This document shows positions 27,861 to 35,062 of a stretch of DNA of 64,000 bases, one piece after another; position 1 is the first letter of the stretch; every line of letters begins with the position of its first letter. This stretch comes from Chloroflexota bacterium (GTDB taxonomy: Bacteria > Chloroflexota > Anaerolineae > Anaerolineales > Anaerolineaceae), in assembly GCA_016838895.1 (NCBI GenBank), contig JAEKNU010000001.1, positions 1 to 64,000 on the forward strand, written 5' to 3'. The notes beneath the pieces were generated by a model. That model did no database searches, was not told where the DNA came from, and saw only the letters and a list, made by a program, of their open reading frames with translations. Both the position numbers and the translations under genes were made by a program.

Positions 27861-28619
27861 ATGTTTCCGGTTATTAATCTGGGGCCTCTAGCCATTCAAT
27901 CTTTTGGATTGATTCTCTTGATAAGTATATGGGCAGGATTATCCTGGTCAGAGAAACATGCTGCTCGTCATAATATACAAGCAGATTTGATTTTTACAAT
28001 TTTCTTTTTGGTGGTGGTGGCTTCATTTTTAGGGGCAAGAATTGGCTATGTATTGCTGCATGTTGAGCTTTTTTCGGCGCAATGGCTGGATGGGCTGGCA
28101 CTGAATCTGCGCATGATGGATTGGCCAACCGGTATCTTAATCGGTGGATTGACACTTTTGATTTATTTACAACGAAAAAAAATTCCCCTGTGGAATTATC
28201 TGGATAGTATGATTCCATTTTTTCTGGTATTTAATGCAGCCTTTGCCTTGGCTACTTTTGCCAATCAAACTGCGATTGGGGCAGAAACCCAGCTACCGTG
28301 GGGGATGCTGATTTATGAGAAAATTCGGCATCCGGTTCAGGTGTATCATATGATAATTGCTGCTGCCTTAATCCTAATCTATTGGCCAAATCGTATGAAG
28401 GTTCTCGGTATTTCATTAACCGATATGAAGCCGGGCGGATTATTCAACCATTTTTTGATTTTATATACAATGGGAATAACAATTGTACAAACATTTAGAG
28501 CGGAGTATCCTGTCGTATTTACAAGAATAAACAGTTATCATTTCATCGGACTATTTGTATTGATATTTGCTTTATGGCAAAGCTATCAAAGAATCAGATT
28601 TGTTGGGGAGAATGATTAA
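27861..28619 (+). CDS. Lgt-like membrane protein lacking the catalytic residues
   Basis: The 252-residue protein has about seven membrane segments and clear similarity to prolipoprotein diacylglyceryl transferase (FLGARIGYVLLH, GILIGGL, LPWGM, RHPVQVYHM). By eye alignment with E. coli Lgt, the residues known as H103, R143, N146, E151, R239 and E243 are replaced (for example N146 by T, E151 by T, E243 by Q). It therefore probably does not transfer diacylglycerol. It lies directly behind a ResA-like redoxin gene and directly before the FolM-like SDR gene. A role with the redoxin at the membrane is an inference. Confidence 0.7.
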   Translation: MFPVINLGPLAIQSFGLILLISIWAGLSWSEKHAARHNIQADLIFTIFFLVVVASFLGARIGYVLLHVELFSAQWLDGLALNLRMMDWPTGILIGGLTLLIYLQRKKIPLWNYLDSMIPFFLVFNAAFALATFANQTAIGAETQLPWGMLIYEKIRHPVQVYHMIIAAALILIYWPNRMKVLGISLTDMKPGGLFNHFLILYTMGITIVQTFRAEYPVVFTRINSYHFIGLFVLIFALWQSYQRIRFVGEND

Positions 28620-29339
28620 ATGCAGAAGACGCTTTTGATTACGGGTGCTGCCAGGAGAATTGGTGCATTTCTGGCAAAAGAACTGGCAAAACAAAATTAC
28701 AATATCGTGCTGCATTATGGCAGTTCAGTTAGGGAAGCAAAGCTGGTTGCGCAAGATATTCGTGATGATGGAGGGACATGTCATATGATTCAGGCAGATC
28801 TTTCGGATATAAAATCCTGTGAAAAAATCTTTGATGACCTGGATCAAATGGGTATTGGAATTCAATATTTAATTCATAACGCATCCATTTTTGAAAATAC
28901 AAAATTTGAAGAGATGAAACCCGATCAGTGGGTAAATGCGATGCAGGTCAATTTAACGACACCAGTGATGATGAATCAGGCGTTTGCCAAACGAATTAAC
29001 AATAATCAAAAAGGGCGCATTCTTCACTTATTGGATTGGCGTGCCTTGCGACCTGGTGTGGATCATTTCCCATACACGATCAGCAAAGCGGCATTGGCAA
29101 GCGTTACAAAATCATTGGCTATTGCACTCGCACCGCGTATTCAGGTTAACGGCATTGCCTTTGGCGCAATTTTACCGCCGGCTGATGGCGGTGATACTAG
29201 TTCACTTCTAATGGATATCCCAATGAATCGTTGGGCTAAAATGGAAGAAGTATTGAAAACGGTGCTTTTCTTATTAGAAGGCCCCGACTATATCACTGGG
29301 GAGATCATTCATTTGGATGGTGGGCGACATCTGGTATAA
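28620..29339 (+). CDS. folM: Pteridine reductase-like SDR (FolM/PTR1 type)
   Basis: The 239-residue short-chain dehydrogenase has the NADPH motif TGAARRIG (8-15), the TGxxxRxG form typical of pteridine reductases rather than TGxxxGxG. The catalytic set is D139, Y152, K156. The Asp takes the place of the usual Ser, 13 residues before Tyr, the same spacing as D181/Y194/K198 in Leishmania PTR1. It stands directly before folB and folK, so dihydromonapterin/dihydrofolate reduction is the likely role. The gene starts at the base after the Lgt-like stop. Confidence 0.8.
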   Translation: MQKTLLITGAARRIGAFLAKELAKQNYNIVLHYGSSVREAKLVAQDIRDDGGTCHMIQADLSDIKSCEKIFDDLDQMGIGIQYLIHNASIFENTKFEEMKPDQWVNAMQVNLTTPVMMNQAFAKRINNNQKGRILHLLDWRALRPGVDHFPYTISKAALASVTKSLAIALAPRIQVNGIAFGAILPPADGGDTSSLLMDIPMNRWAKMEEVLKTVLFLLEGPDYITGEIIHLDGGRHLV

Positions 29340-29365
29340 AATAAGGAAAAATATTGGAGCAAAAA

Positions 29366-29725
29366 ATGGATCATGTCATAATAAAAAATTTGATGATTCG
29401 CGGTGTAATTGGTATATCAGACCATGAAAGAAAAGAGCGCCAGGATATTGTTGTTAATGTGTTGATGAGCGCTGATATTTCGAAAGCCGGACAGAGTGAC
29501 AATATTGAAGATTGTGTCAATTATCGAACTGTGTCAAAAGAGATTATCAAGCATGTGGAAGAACGTGGCCGTTATACTGTTGAGGCGTTGGCCAGCGATA
29601 TTGCGGAAATATGCCTGGGGCACAAGGGTGTAACAAAAGCCAAAGTGCGTGTAGAGAAACCTGGAGCAGTACGTTTCTCGGAATCAGTGGGTGTCGAAAT
29701 TGTCAGGAGAAAAACCAGTACATGA
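29366..29725 (+). CDS. folB: Dihydroneopterin aldolase
   Basis: The 119-residue protein shows the FolB pattern: IIKNLMIRGVIGISDHERKERQDIVVNV with the substrate-binding Glu, CVNYRTVSKEI and VRVEKPGAV with the catalytic Lys. It cleaves dihydroneopterin to 6-hydroxymethyl-dihydropterin in folate synthesis. The ATG at 29366 is preferred, with GGAG six bases upstream. An in-frame TTG at 29354 lies before that site. Its stop overlaps the folK start (ATGA). Confidence 0.94.
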   Translation: MDHVIIKNLMIRGVIGISDHERKERQDIVVNVLMSADISKAGQSDNIEDCVNYRTVSKEIIKHVEERGRYTVEALASDIAEICLGHKGVTKAKVRVEKPGAVRFSESVGVEIVRRKTST

Positions 29726-30201
29726 CGCATAGCGTGTATTTAGTTCTTGGGACGAACATTGAGCCGGAAAAGAATACCATCAAAGCCATCAAACAATTAA
29801 CTAGGCATTGTATTATTTTAAAAAGATCATCAACATGGGAAACTATCGCTGTGGGCAGTAAAGGCCCTAATTTTTTAAATACTGCATTACTGATTGAAAC
29901 TGAATTGAGCGCAGAACAATTTAAAGCTGAAGTCATCAGTGAAATTGAAAACCAGCTTGGTCGTATACGAACAAGTGATAAAAATGCACCACGTACCATG
30001 GATATTGACATTGTCCTTTATGATGAACAACTGCTTGATAAAAACCTTTGGAAAAAAGCCTTTGTCGCCATTCCTATGGCTGAACTTATTCCTCAACAAA
30101 AACATCCAAGCATGAATCTAACATTAGAAGAATTTATTCGTCAATTTGAGGGGAAGAAGTTAGCGGTTCTTCACCCCTTGCAGGTGGAAGAGCTTTACTG
30201 A
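29722..30201 (+). CDS. folK: 6-hydroxymethyl-7,8-dihydropterin pyrophosphokinase
   Basis: The 159-residue protein begins MTHSVYLVLGTNIEPEKN and has NFLNTALLIET and the HPPK signature RTMDIDIVLYDEQ with the two Mg-binding Asp. It transfers pyrophosphate from ATP to hydroxymethyl-dihydropterin. The start at 29722 gives a four-base overlap with folB. Longer readings of this frame run back into folB and make no sense. The last 68 bases overlap the 3' end of the convergent polymerase gene, an unusually long convergent overlap. Confidence 0.94.
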   Translation: MTHSVYLVLGTNIEPEKNTIKAIKQLTRHCIILKRSSTWETIAVGSKGPNFLNTALLIETELSAEQFKAEVISEIENQLGRIRTSDKNAPRTMDIDIVLYDEQLLDKNLWKKAFVAIPMAELIPQQKHPSMNLTLEEFIRQFEGKKLAVLHPLQVEELY

Positions 30202-32488
30202 TCAGATTATTTGTACGCATTGCCGCATAGCGCTTGAATAACGGGCGCTGATGAGCAACTATTTCCGGGGTGGCGATGTTTTTTAATACCTGTCGATAAA
30301 GAAGCTGCTCATTCATACCGAAGGGGCTGAGAATGGTGGATACGGCACGCAGTAGCAATTTTACATAAATCTGTTGATCCGGTACATATCCTTTGGTGCT
30401 TTGCGGAATATCCCAGGCTTGAATACGGGGTGCATTTTGCATATACAGAAATTTGATCATCTGTCCGGGGCGAATGATTTTACCAGTAGAAACAATCTGT
30501 GCAGCTGCTCTGGCAGCCGGTGAAGGCGAATGATAACTATCCAACTCACGACTGACCTTTTGAGATACCAGCAGCTTTTCCAGGGGAATTTGTCTGTTTT
30601 TTAATTTTTGTATTTCATATTGCAAATAACGAACAATTTTTGGCTGCAGGTGGGGAAAATTATTCAGGTTTTCTAATTCGGCTATTTCTTGCAAAAGCGT
30701 TTGCTGGATTTCTGCAATCCAGAGCGGCGTGTCACGCCGGCGCAGTTCAATACCGCGTAATTTCATGCTGCCATCTTCAAACACGCCAAAATAGCGATTT
30801 GCTACCGGAACACGTTGATTTGTTTTGGATGGTAGAAAAACAATCCAACGGAAAATGCCATCGGCTGAAATAGGTAATCCTGTTTCTTGCTCTATGGTTT
30901 TCAACAGCGGCTTGATACTTTCATTGCTGATGGGCTTTTCAGATTTTACCCATAAGCCATCTACATACATATGCAGAATACTGTAGCCCATATCCTCAGC
31001 GATTTCCTTGGCGCGCAGTAAAGCTTCACGTCCATAGGACGTAACGGCCTCATGAGCCTCGATTCTACCGAAACGGGCATTCTTGTACCCAAGATACCCA
31101 AAACAGGTCACCAGGAGCCATTTATGTGCCGAGGATTGCGCTTTATATATCTCATACGAAGGGTCCCATTTCTGAAGTGCAGCCAAAGTCTGCTTAATTT
31201 TGACTCGTTTTTCCAACAGAGGGGCTAATGTATTGGGAATGAGGCCTTTGGGTTTTTCATGCTGATCGCCCACAAAATCTTTACTGCCGGGTGCGTTTTG
31301 AAACGTTTCCGGTGAAATGTTTTCATGTACCATAATGCTGGGATACATAGAGATAAAATCAATGCCGGCTACGTTCTCATGTACGCCAACCGTGGGTTGA
31401 TAGACCAATCCGCCTAAATCAGTGCGGATCAGATCCAGAGCGGTTTTGGTGTTTTCTGCTTGCTGTTTATGCCAGGGTACCAGAATGTTCTGTCTGAGCG
31501 CAGTGGTCATTTGCATAGCGGAAATACCGCTGCCAGGTGATACTCTGGCGACGGTTTGTAGCGGCAAACTGGTGACGCGTGAGAGTTCCAAAATGCCATC
31601 AATCTGATAATCGTGGAAAAGTGTGGCATTGTGGATATCAATGTGCCAGCGCCCAAAGAGATGAATTTGCTGGTCACGATAAATGGTTTGTCCGTAGGAG
31701 AAATAAACAAGGTCGTTCTTGCGCAGGATATTTTGCTGTGTGTCACGGTTCAGCGGCAGGGGGATATTATGAACGCGGCTTTGTTCCAGTAGATAGGGAA
31801 GCAGCCAGCCGTCTCCCCAGGCCGTCAGCAGCATATCCGGATCATATTGCTGTAAGATGCTGTTCAGTGTGATCAGTAAAACGCGTGCCGGTGACAAATT
31901 GATTTTACGTTGTTCTCCGTTTTGATGGATGATCAGGCTGGTTGGTTTTTTATGCCTGGGTGGATGATTTGGTTCAATGGTCAGGATGCGGATTGGCGGG
32001 CGGGTAACGGAAAGTTCCCAGGGGGTTTCCATCACCTGAATGGTATGCAGGATATTTTGCTGATCATGTTCCACACTGCAATAGCACAACGGGTAAGTAT
32101 TATGTAAACTGGCATGGCGCAGGAAAAGCGTGATATCGGCATCGTAATAATCCAAATCAGGAAATGTATTGGAAAGGGTCTTGAAAACCTGTGGCTGCTG
32201 TGCTGGTGATTCTACTTCAACGGCCAGCACAGCAATAGGCTGCGATTGGAAAATATCCTGTCTTTCGGTACGATATAGTTTTAGTTGATAAGGCAATGTT
32301 TTGAGCAGTTTCCAGGCTTCACGAAGCATATGTGTGTCACCGGCAGCATAGAACGTAATGGGAAAGGACTGGAATAATTTAACCCTTTCACCTTCCTGAT
32401 CGAGAAACCACAACACAATGCCGGCTTTTTCATTGTCCGGATATAAATCCATTAACCAGCCGTTACGCCTGATCATTGAGGTATTCAC
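30134..32488 (-). CDS. Family B DNA polymerase with degenerate exonuclease domain
   Basis: The product is 784 residues. Polymerase motif A is DFISMYPSI (377-385, catalytic D377). Motif B is built around K456 with FGYLGYKNARFG, where the usual NSxYG is changed to VTCFG. Motif C is MYVDGLWV with D510, which aligns with the second, metal-binding Asp of DTDGL-type motifs, while the first Asp is Tyr. RYFG and MKLRGIELRRRDTP give the thumb-proximal KKRY-type region. The exonuclease motifs are damaged: ExoI reads TIEPN instead of DIE, and ExoII reads WGDGWLLPYL without the FD acid. So it is a probable polymerase without proofreading. It is the last gene of the LexA-box cassette and overlaps the preceding small gene by 26 bases. 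Confidence 0.88.
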   Translation of the reverse strand: MNTSMIRRNGWLMDLYPDNEKAGIVLWFLDQEGERVKLFQSFPITFYAAGDTHMLREAWKLLKTLPYQLKLYRTERQDIFQSQPIAVLAVEVESPAQQPQVFKTLSNTFPDLDYYDADITLFLRHASLHNTYPLCYCSVEHDQQNILHTIQVMETPWELSVTRPPIRILTIEPNHPPRHKKPTSLIIHQNGEQRKINLSPARVLLITLNSILQQYDPDMLLTAWGDGWLLPYLLEQSRVHNIPLPLNRDTQQNILRKNDLVYFSYGQTIYRDQQIHLFGRWHIDIHNATLFHDYQIDGILELSRVTSLPLQTVARVSPGSGISAMQMTTALRQNILVPWHKQQAENTKTALDLIRTDLGGLVYQPTVGVHENVAGIDFISMYPSIMVHENISPETFQNAPGSKDFVGDQHEKPKGLIPNTLAPLLEKRVKIKQTLAALQKWDPSYEIYKAQSSAHKWLLVTCFGYLGYKNARFGRIEAHEAVTSYGREALLRAKEIAEDMGYSILHMYVDGLWVKSEKPISNESIKPLLKTIEQETGLPISADGIFRWIVFLPSKTNQRVPVANRYFGVFEDGSMKLRGIELRRRDTPLWIAEIQQTLLQEIAELENLNNFPHLQPKIVRYLQYEIQKLKNRQIPLEKLLVSQKVSRELDSYHSPSPAARAAAQIVSTGKIIRPGQMIKFLYMQNAPRIQAWDIPQSTKGYVPDQQIYVKLLLRAVSTILSPFGMNEQLLYRQVLKNIATPEIVAHQRPLFKRYAAMRTNNLISKALPPARGEEPLTSSPQIDE

Positions 32489-32726
32489 GAAAGGCTTCCT
32501 GCAGTTCTAATACCATTTTATGTTCTTCCAGCAGCATGGCTAACAGGAAAATTTCAAAAGGGAGGGCATGCGTGGCGTAGGCTGCGGCTGCCAGATGTTT
32601 CTGGGCTCCCGAGAAGAGGTCATCCAGAATTTGCTGATCTGATTTGCGCAGCGCACGGCGGAATTTGGAAAAGGAACCCTGTTCGTGCAGAAACAGTTGT
32701 GTAATGGAAGGTAATGTGCGGCCCAT
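32463..32726 (-). CDS. Small helical protein of the PolB cassette, unknown
   Basis: This 87-residue protein is predicted all-helical with alternating charged and aliphatic residues (FSKFRRALRKSDQQILDDLFSGAQKHLAAAAYA, then an FEIFLLAMLLEEHK helix). No membrane segment is convincing, and I do not recognise a family. It lies 18 bases after the RecA-like gene, and its 3' end overlaps the PolB start by 26 bases, which implies coupled synthesis. I infer a small adaptor or clamp-contacting subunit for the polymerase, without direct evidence. Confidence 0.75.
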   Translation of the reverse strand: MGRTLPSITQLFLHEQGSFSKFRRALRKSDQQILDDLFSGAQKHLAAAAYATHALPFEIFLLAMLLEEHKMVLELQEAFREYLNDQA

Positions 32727-32744
32727 AATATTTCACCTGTAAGA

Positions 32745-33281
32745 TTAAAAGAGACGATAATTTTCAGGCGCAGGCGCCTGTTCAAGATATACGATTTCAT
32801 CTGCGTATTGGCGAATGTTGGCGATCCAATCTGCATAATTTTCATTTTTGGATTGTGCGCAGCTAATGGCGACGGGCACTTGCAAACTGGTGCGTTTCAG
32901 ATAGTCCAGCGAGCGAAATAACAAGCGTTCGCGCTCTTTGCTGGAAGTGTGTTCATCGTAGAACATATCCAGCAAGTCCAGCACCAGGACGGGCATTTTG
33001 GGGTTATGCAGCGTCTCCAGGCGGGTGAGCACCTGGTAGCAAGTAAATACACGGGATAGTTTAATGTTTTCCAGGCTGATGTTAACGTTTTCCGTGAAGC
33101 GCCGGATTTCACGGGCGATGCTGTAAGGGCGGAACGCATTGCCTGCATCTATGATAAAAAGATTGCCTTTAATGGCCATTCTGGCGATAAGCTGCGGCAT
33201 AACACTGTGCAGATATTTCCTGGGTGCATTGAAAAGCAGGATTTGTTTCTCAGATAATTCGTAAGATTGGATATCATTCAT
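32745..33281 (-). CDS. RecA/RadA-like protein without a P-loop
   Basis: The 178-residue product follows the Rad51/RadA core: FIIDAGNAFRPYSIAREI (42-59) parallels the IDTEGTFRPERI segment, and PVLVLDLLDMF (97-107) is the Walker B strand with D102, followed by the helix with LLFRSLDYLKR. At the expected Walker A position the sequence is FNAPRKYLHSV, with no GxxxxGK[ST]. ATP hydrolysis is therefore doubtful. It recalls ImuA/SulA-type RecA relatives that bridge damage-tolerance polymerases. It is the second gene of the cassette. Confidence 0.72.
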   Translation of the reverse strand: MNDIQSYELSEKQILLFNAPRKYLHSVMPQLIARMAIKGNLFIIDAGNAFRPYSIAREIRRFTENVNISLENIKLSRVFTCYQVLTRLETLHNPKMPVLVLDLLDMFYDEHTSSKERERLLFRSLDYLKRTSLQVPVAISCAQSKNENYADWIANIRQYADEIVYLEQAPAPENYRLF

Positions 33282-33364
33282 ACATTTATCCTATCTGCTT
33301 CTCTATGAAATTGTCTATCACGCTTAGGGGGGATGACAGCGGTTAAAAGTGTGCTACCCCGTTC

Positions 33365-33772
33365 TTATTTCAGAAAATTCCATGCACTGAGGTCCCATCC
33401 CTCCAGCTCCATTTTGAGATCATGCTTCCTGCGCAGCTCAAATTTGCCCAGCACATTGCGTACATGGGTCTTGACGGTTTCAGGTGAAATGCCTAATTTG
33501 AGCGCAATTTCCTGATTGGTATTGCCCATGCAGATGCAGGCAGCAACTTCCTGCTCGCGGGGGGAAAGCTTTTGCCAGTTTTTCGAGTTGTATTGGATTT
33601 TTTTACGCTCTCCAATGGCAAAGAGCAGTAATTTTGCAGCGATTTCATTGGGTGAACAATTTTCCTGCCTGGCCAATGAAAGCAGCATTTGATTCAATTC
33701 CTTATCAAATTGATAAGGTGTGCCTTGCGGCTTGCCAAAAAAGTTTTGTGTTAGATTTGTCCAATCGCTCAT
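33365..33772 (-). CDS. LuxR-type HTH protein heading the PolB cassette
   Basis: The C-terminal half is a NarL/LuxR helix-turn-helix: LSPREQEVAACICMGNTNQEIALKLG and SPETVKTHVRNVLGKF. The N-terminal half (FDKELNQMLLSLARQENCSPNEIAAKLLLFAI) resembles a ribbon-helix-helix or short helical dimerisation unit. There is no receiver domain. I start it at 33772 (135 residues), about 25 bases from the predicted transcript start. The frame can extend to 33787, only about 10 bases from it. It is the first gene under the LexA-box promoter and may regulate the cassette or an associated response. Confidence 0.75.
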   Translation of the reverse strand: MSDWTNLTQNFFGKPQGTPYQFDKELNQMLLSLARQENCSPNEIAAKLLLFAIGERKKIQYNSKNWQKLSPREQEVAACICMGNTNQEIALKLGISPETVKTHVRNVLGKFELRRKHDLKMELEGWDLSAWNFLK

Positions 33773-33803
33773 AATTCGTATCACCATCAGAAGGGATACT
33801 TAA

Positions 33804-33832
33804 ATTATATAGAACAAATGTTCAAGTGTCAA
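33804..33832 (-). promoter_or_regulatory. Consensus promoter of the PolB cassette
   Basis: On the minus strand TTGACA (33832-33827) and TATAAT (33809-33804) are both perfect, with a 17-base spacer. The start of transcription would be near 33797, just ahead of the HTH gene. The spacer holds the LexA-type palindrome, so a bound repressor would exclude RNA polymerase. Confidence 0.88.
33812..33823. promoter_or_regulatory. LexA (SOS) operator
   Basis: GAACAAATGTTC is a perfect GAAC-N4-GTTC palindrome and matches the Gram-positive LexA/DinR consensus core GAACRNRYGTTY. It sits entirely between the -35 and -10 elements of the cassette promoter. No lexA gene is in the window, so the operator type used by this organism is inferred. 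Confidence 0.8.
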
Positions 33833-33934
33833 TAGAAAAGAGACGATTTAATTTGAGAGCGGTTTTAACAGGGCTTTATTCGCAATCCTTATTTGTTTAG
33901 CAAAGATAACACAAATTGAATCTTGATTGGTTAT
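33833..33934. other. Gap between PolB cassette promoter and glycan aminotransferase gene
   Basis: About 100 A+T-rich bases lie between the SOS promoter and the end of the aminotransferase gene transcribed toward it. GATAAC/GTTATC can pair over an 18-base loop, but no real terminator is seen, so read-through from the glycan cluster into the cassette cannot be excluded. Confidence 0.4.
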
Positions 33935-35062
33935 CTAGGTTTTGAACGCGAGAATTGTTTCAAGTACCTGTTCAACATCATCTAATCCCATGCTGTTGTT
34001 CAATGGCAATCGAACCAGTTGATCACTAACTTTTTCAGTGATAGGGCAATCGCCTGCTTTTCCACCTAATTTAACGCCCATGGATGATAAATGCAAGGGC
34101 AAGTAATGGAAAACACTGTACACATCTTCTTCCCGCAAGGTCTGAATAAAGCGAGTTCGTGTATTTAAATCTGGTGCAAGCATGTAAAACATATGGTAAG
34201 ACTGTTCGCAATCTTGAGGGACAACTGGTAAGCGGAATCCATTTTCTACAGACCAATCTGGAAGAATTTTATTGTACTGATCCCAGATTATTTTGCGGCG
34301 TTGTTGGATGAGATCGCGTTTTTCAAATTGAGCAAACAAAACTGCGGATAATATATCCGATGGAATATAACTGGAGCCGATATCCACCCAGGTATATTTA
34401 TCGATCATGCCGCGGAAAAATCGGCTGCGATCAGTGCCTTTTTCTCGAATGATTTCTGCGCGTTCATAGAAATTGGGGTTATTAATCAGCAGTGCACCGC
34501 CTTCACCACAGGTGAAGTTTTTCGTCTCATGAAAACTTTGTGCTGCAAATGTTCCGAAGGTGCCGGTAAATTTGCCTTTGAATTTACTAAAGAGACCATG
34601 CGCGTTGTCTTCGATAATATGTAAATTATGTTTATTGGCAATGGTTTGAATTTTATCCATTTCACAGGAGACACCGGCATAATGAACTGGCACAATGGCT
34701 TTTGTATGCTCAGAGATATGCTCTTCAATCAGATTTTCATCCAGATTGAGTGTATCCGGCCTAACATCAACAATGATCGGTTTTGCGCCGTGCAATAAAA
34801 AAGCATTCAAGGTGGATACAAAGGTAAAGGAGGGGGCTATGATTTCATCGCCGGGCTGCAGGTTAATTAGTAGGGCTGCCATTTCCAGAGCATGTGTACA
34901 GGAGGTGGTCAGCAGGGCTTTTTCCACACCTAATGAACTTTCAAGAAAGGCATGACACTTTTTTGTAAATTCACCATCACCAGACAGGTGATTGTTTTGA
35001 AAAGTTTTTTGAATATATTCGAGTTCATTGCCAAGTACGGCGACTTTGTTGAAATCAATCAT
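33935..35062 (-). CDS. dTDP-4-amino-4,6-dideoxyhexose transaminase (DegT/WecE type)
   Basis: This 375-residue PLP-dependent sugar aminotransferase has the Schiff-base Lys K181 in SFHETKNFTCGEGG, a motif typical of WecE/RffA, with IIEDNAHG and SYIPSDILSA also fitting. The likely substrate is dTDP-4-keto-6-deoxyglucose, which the rfbB product makes, giving a 4-amino sugar. The start at 35062 (MIDFNKV) is chosen because the longer frame, to 35110, lies inside the upstream methyltransferase gene. It still overlaps that gene by 8 bases. It is the last gene of the glycan cluster. Confidence 0.88.
   Translation of the reverse strand: MIDFNKVAVLGNELEYIQKTFQNNHLSGDGEFTKKCHAFLESSLGVEKALLTTSCTHALEMAALLINLQPGDEIIAPSFTFVSTLNAFLLHGAKPIIVDVRPDTLNLDENLIEEHISEHTKAIVPVHYAGVSCEMDKIQTIANKHNLHIIEDNAHGLFSKFKGKFTGTFGTFAAQSFHETKNFTCGEGGALLINNPNFYERAEIIREKGTDRSRFFRGMIDKYTWVDIGSSYIPSDILSAVLFAQFEKRDLIQQRRKIIWDQYNKILPDWSVENGFRLPVVPQDCEQSYHMFYMLAPDLNTRTRFIQTLREEDVYSVFHYLPLHLSSMGVKLGGKAGDCPITEKVSDQLVRLPLNNSMGLDDVEQVLETILAFKT

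Noticed and set aside
27861-28619. Annotation as functional prolipoprotein diacylglyceryl transferase
   Set aside because: The essential residues known from E. coli Lgt are all replaced.
29611-29721. Longer N-terminal extension of folK
   Set aside because: It lies within folB in another frame, and the family starts at the ATG at 29722 that overlaps the folB stop.
30953-30964. Motif C of PolB first looked catalytically dead because DTD is missing
   Set aside because: Aligned with DTDGL-type motifs, the remaining Asp (D510, in VDGLWV) takes the place of the metal-binding second Asp, so the polymerase is probably active.
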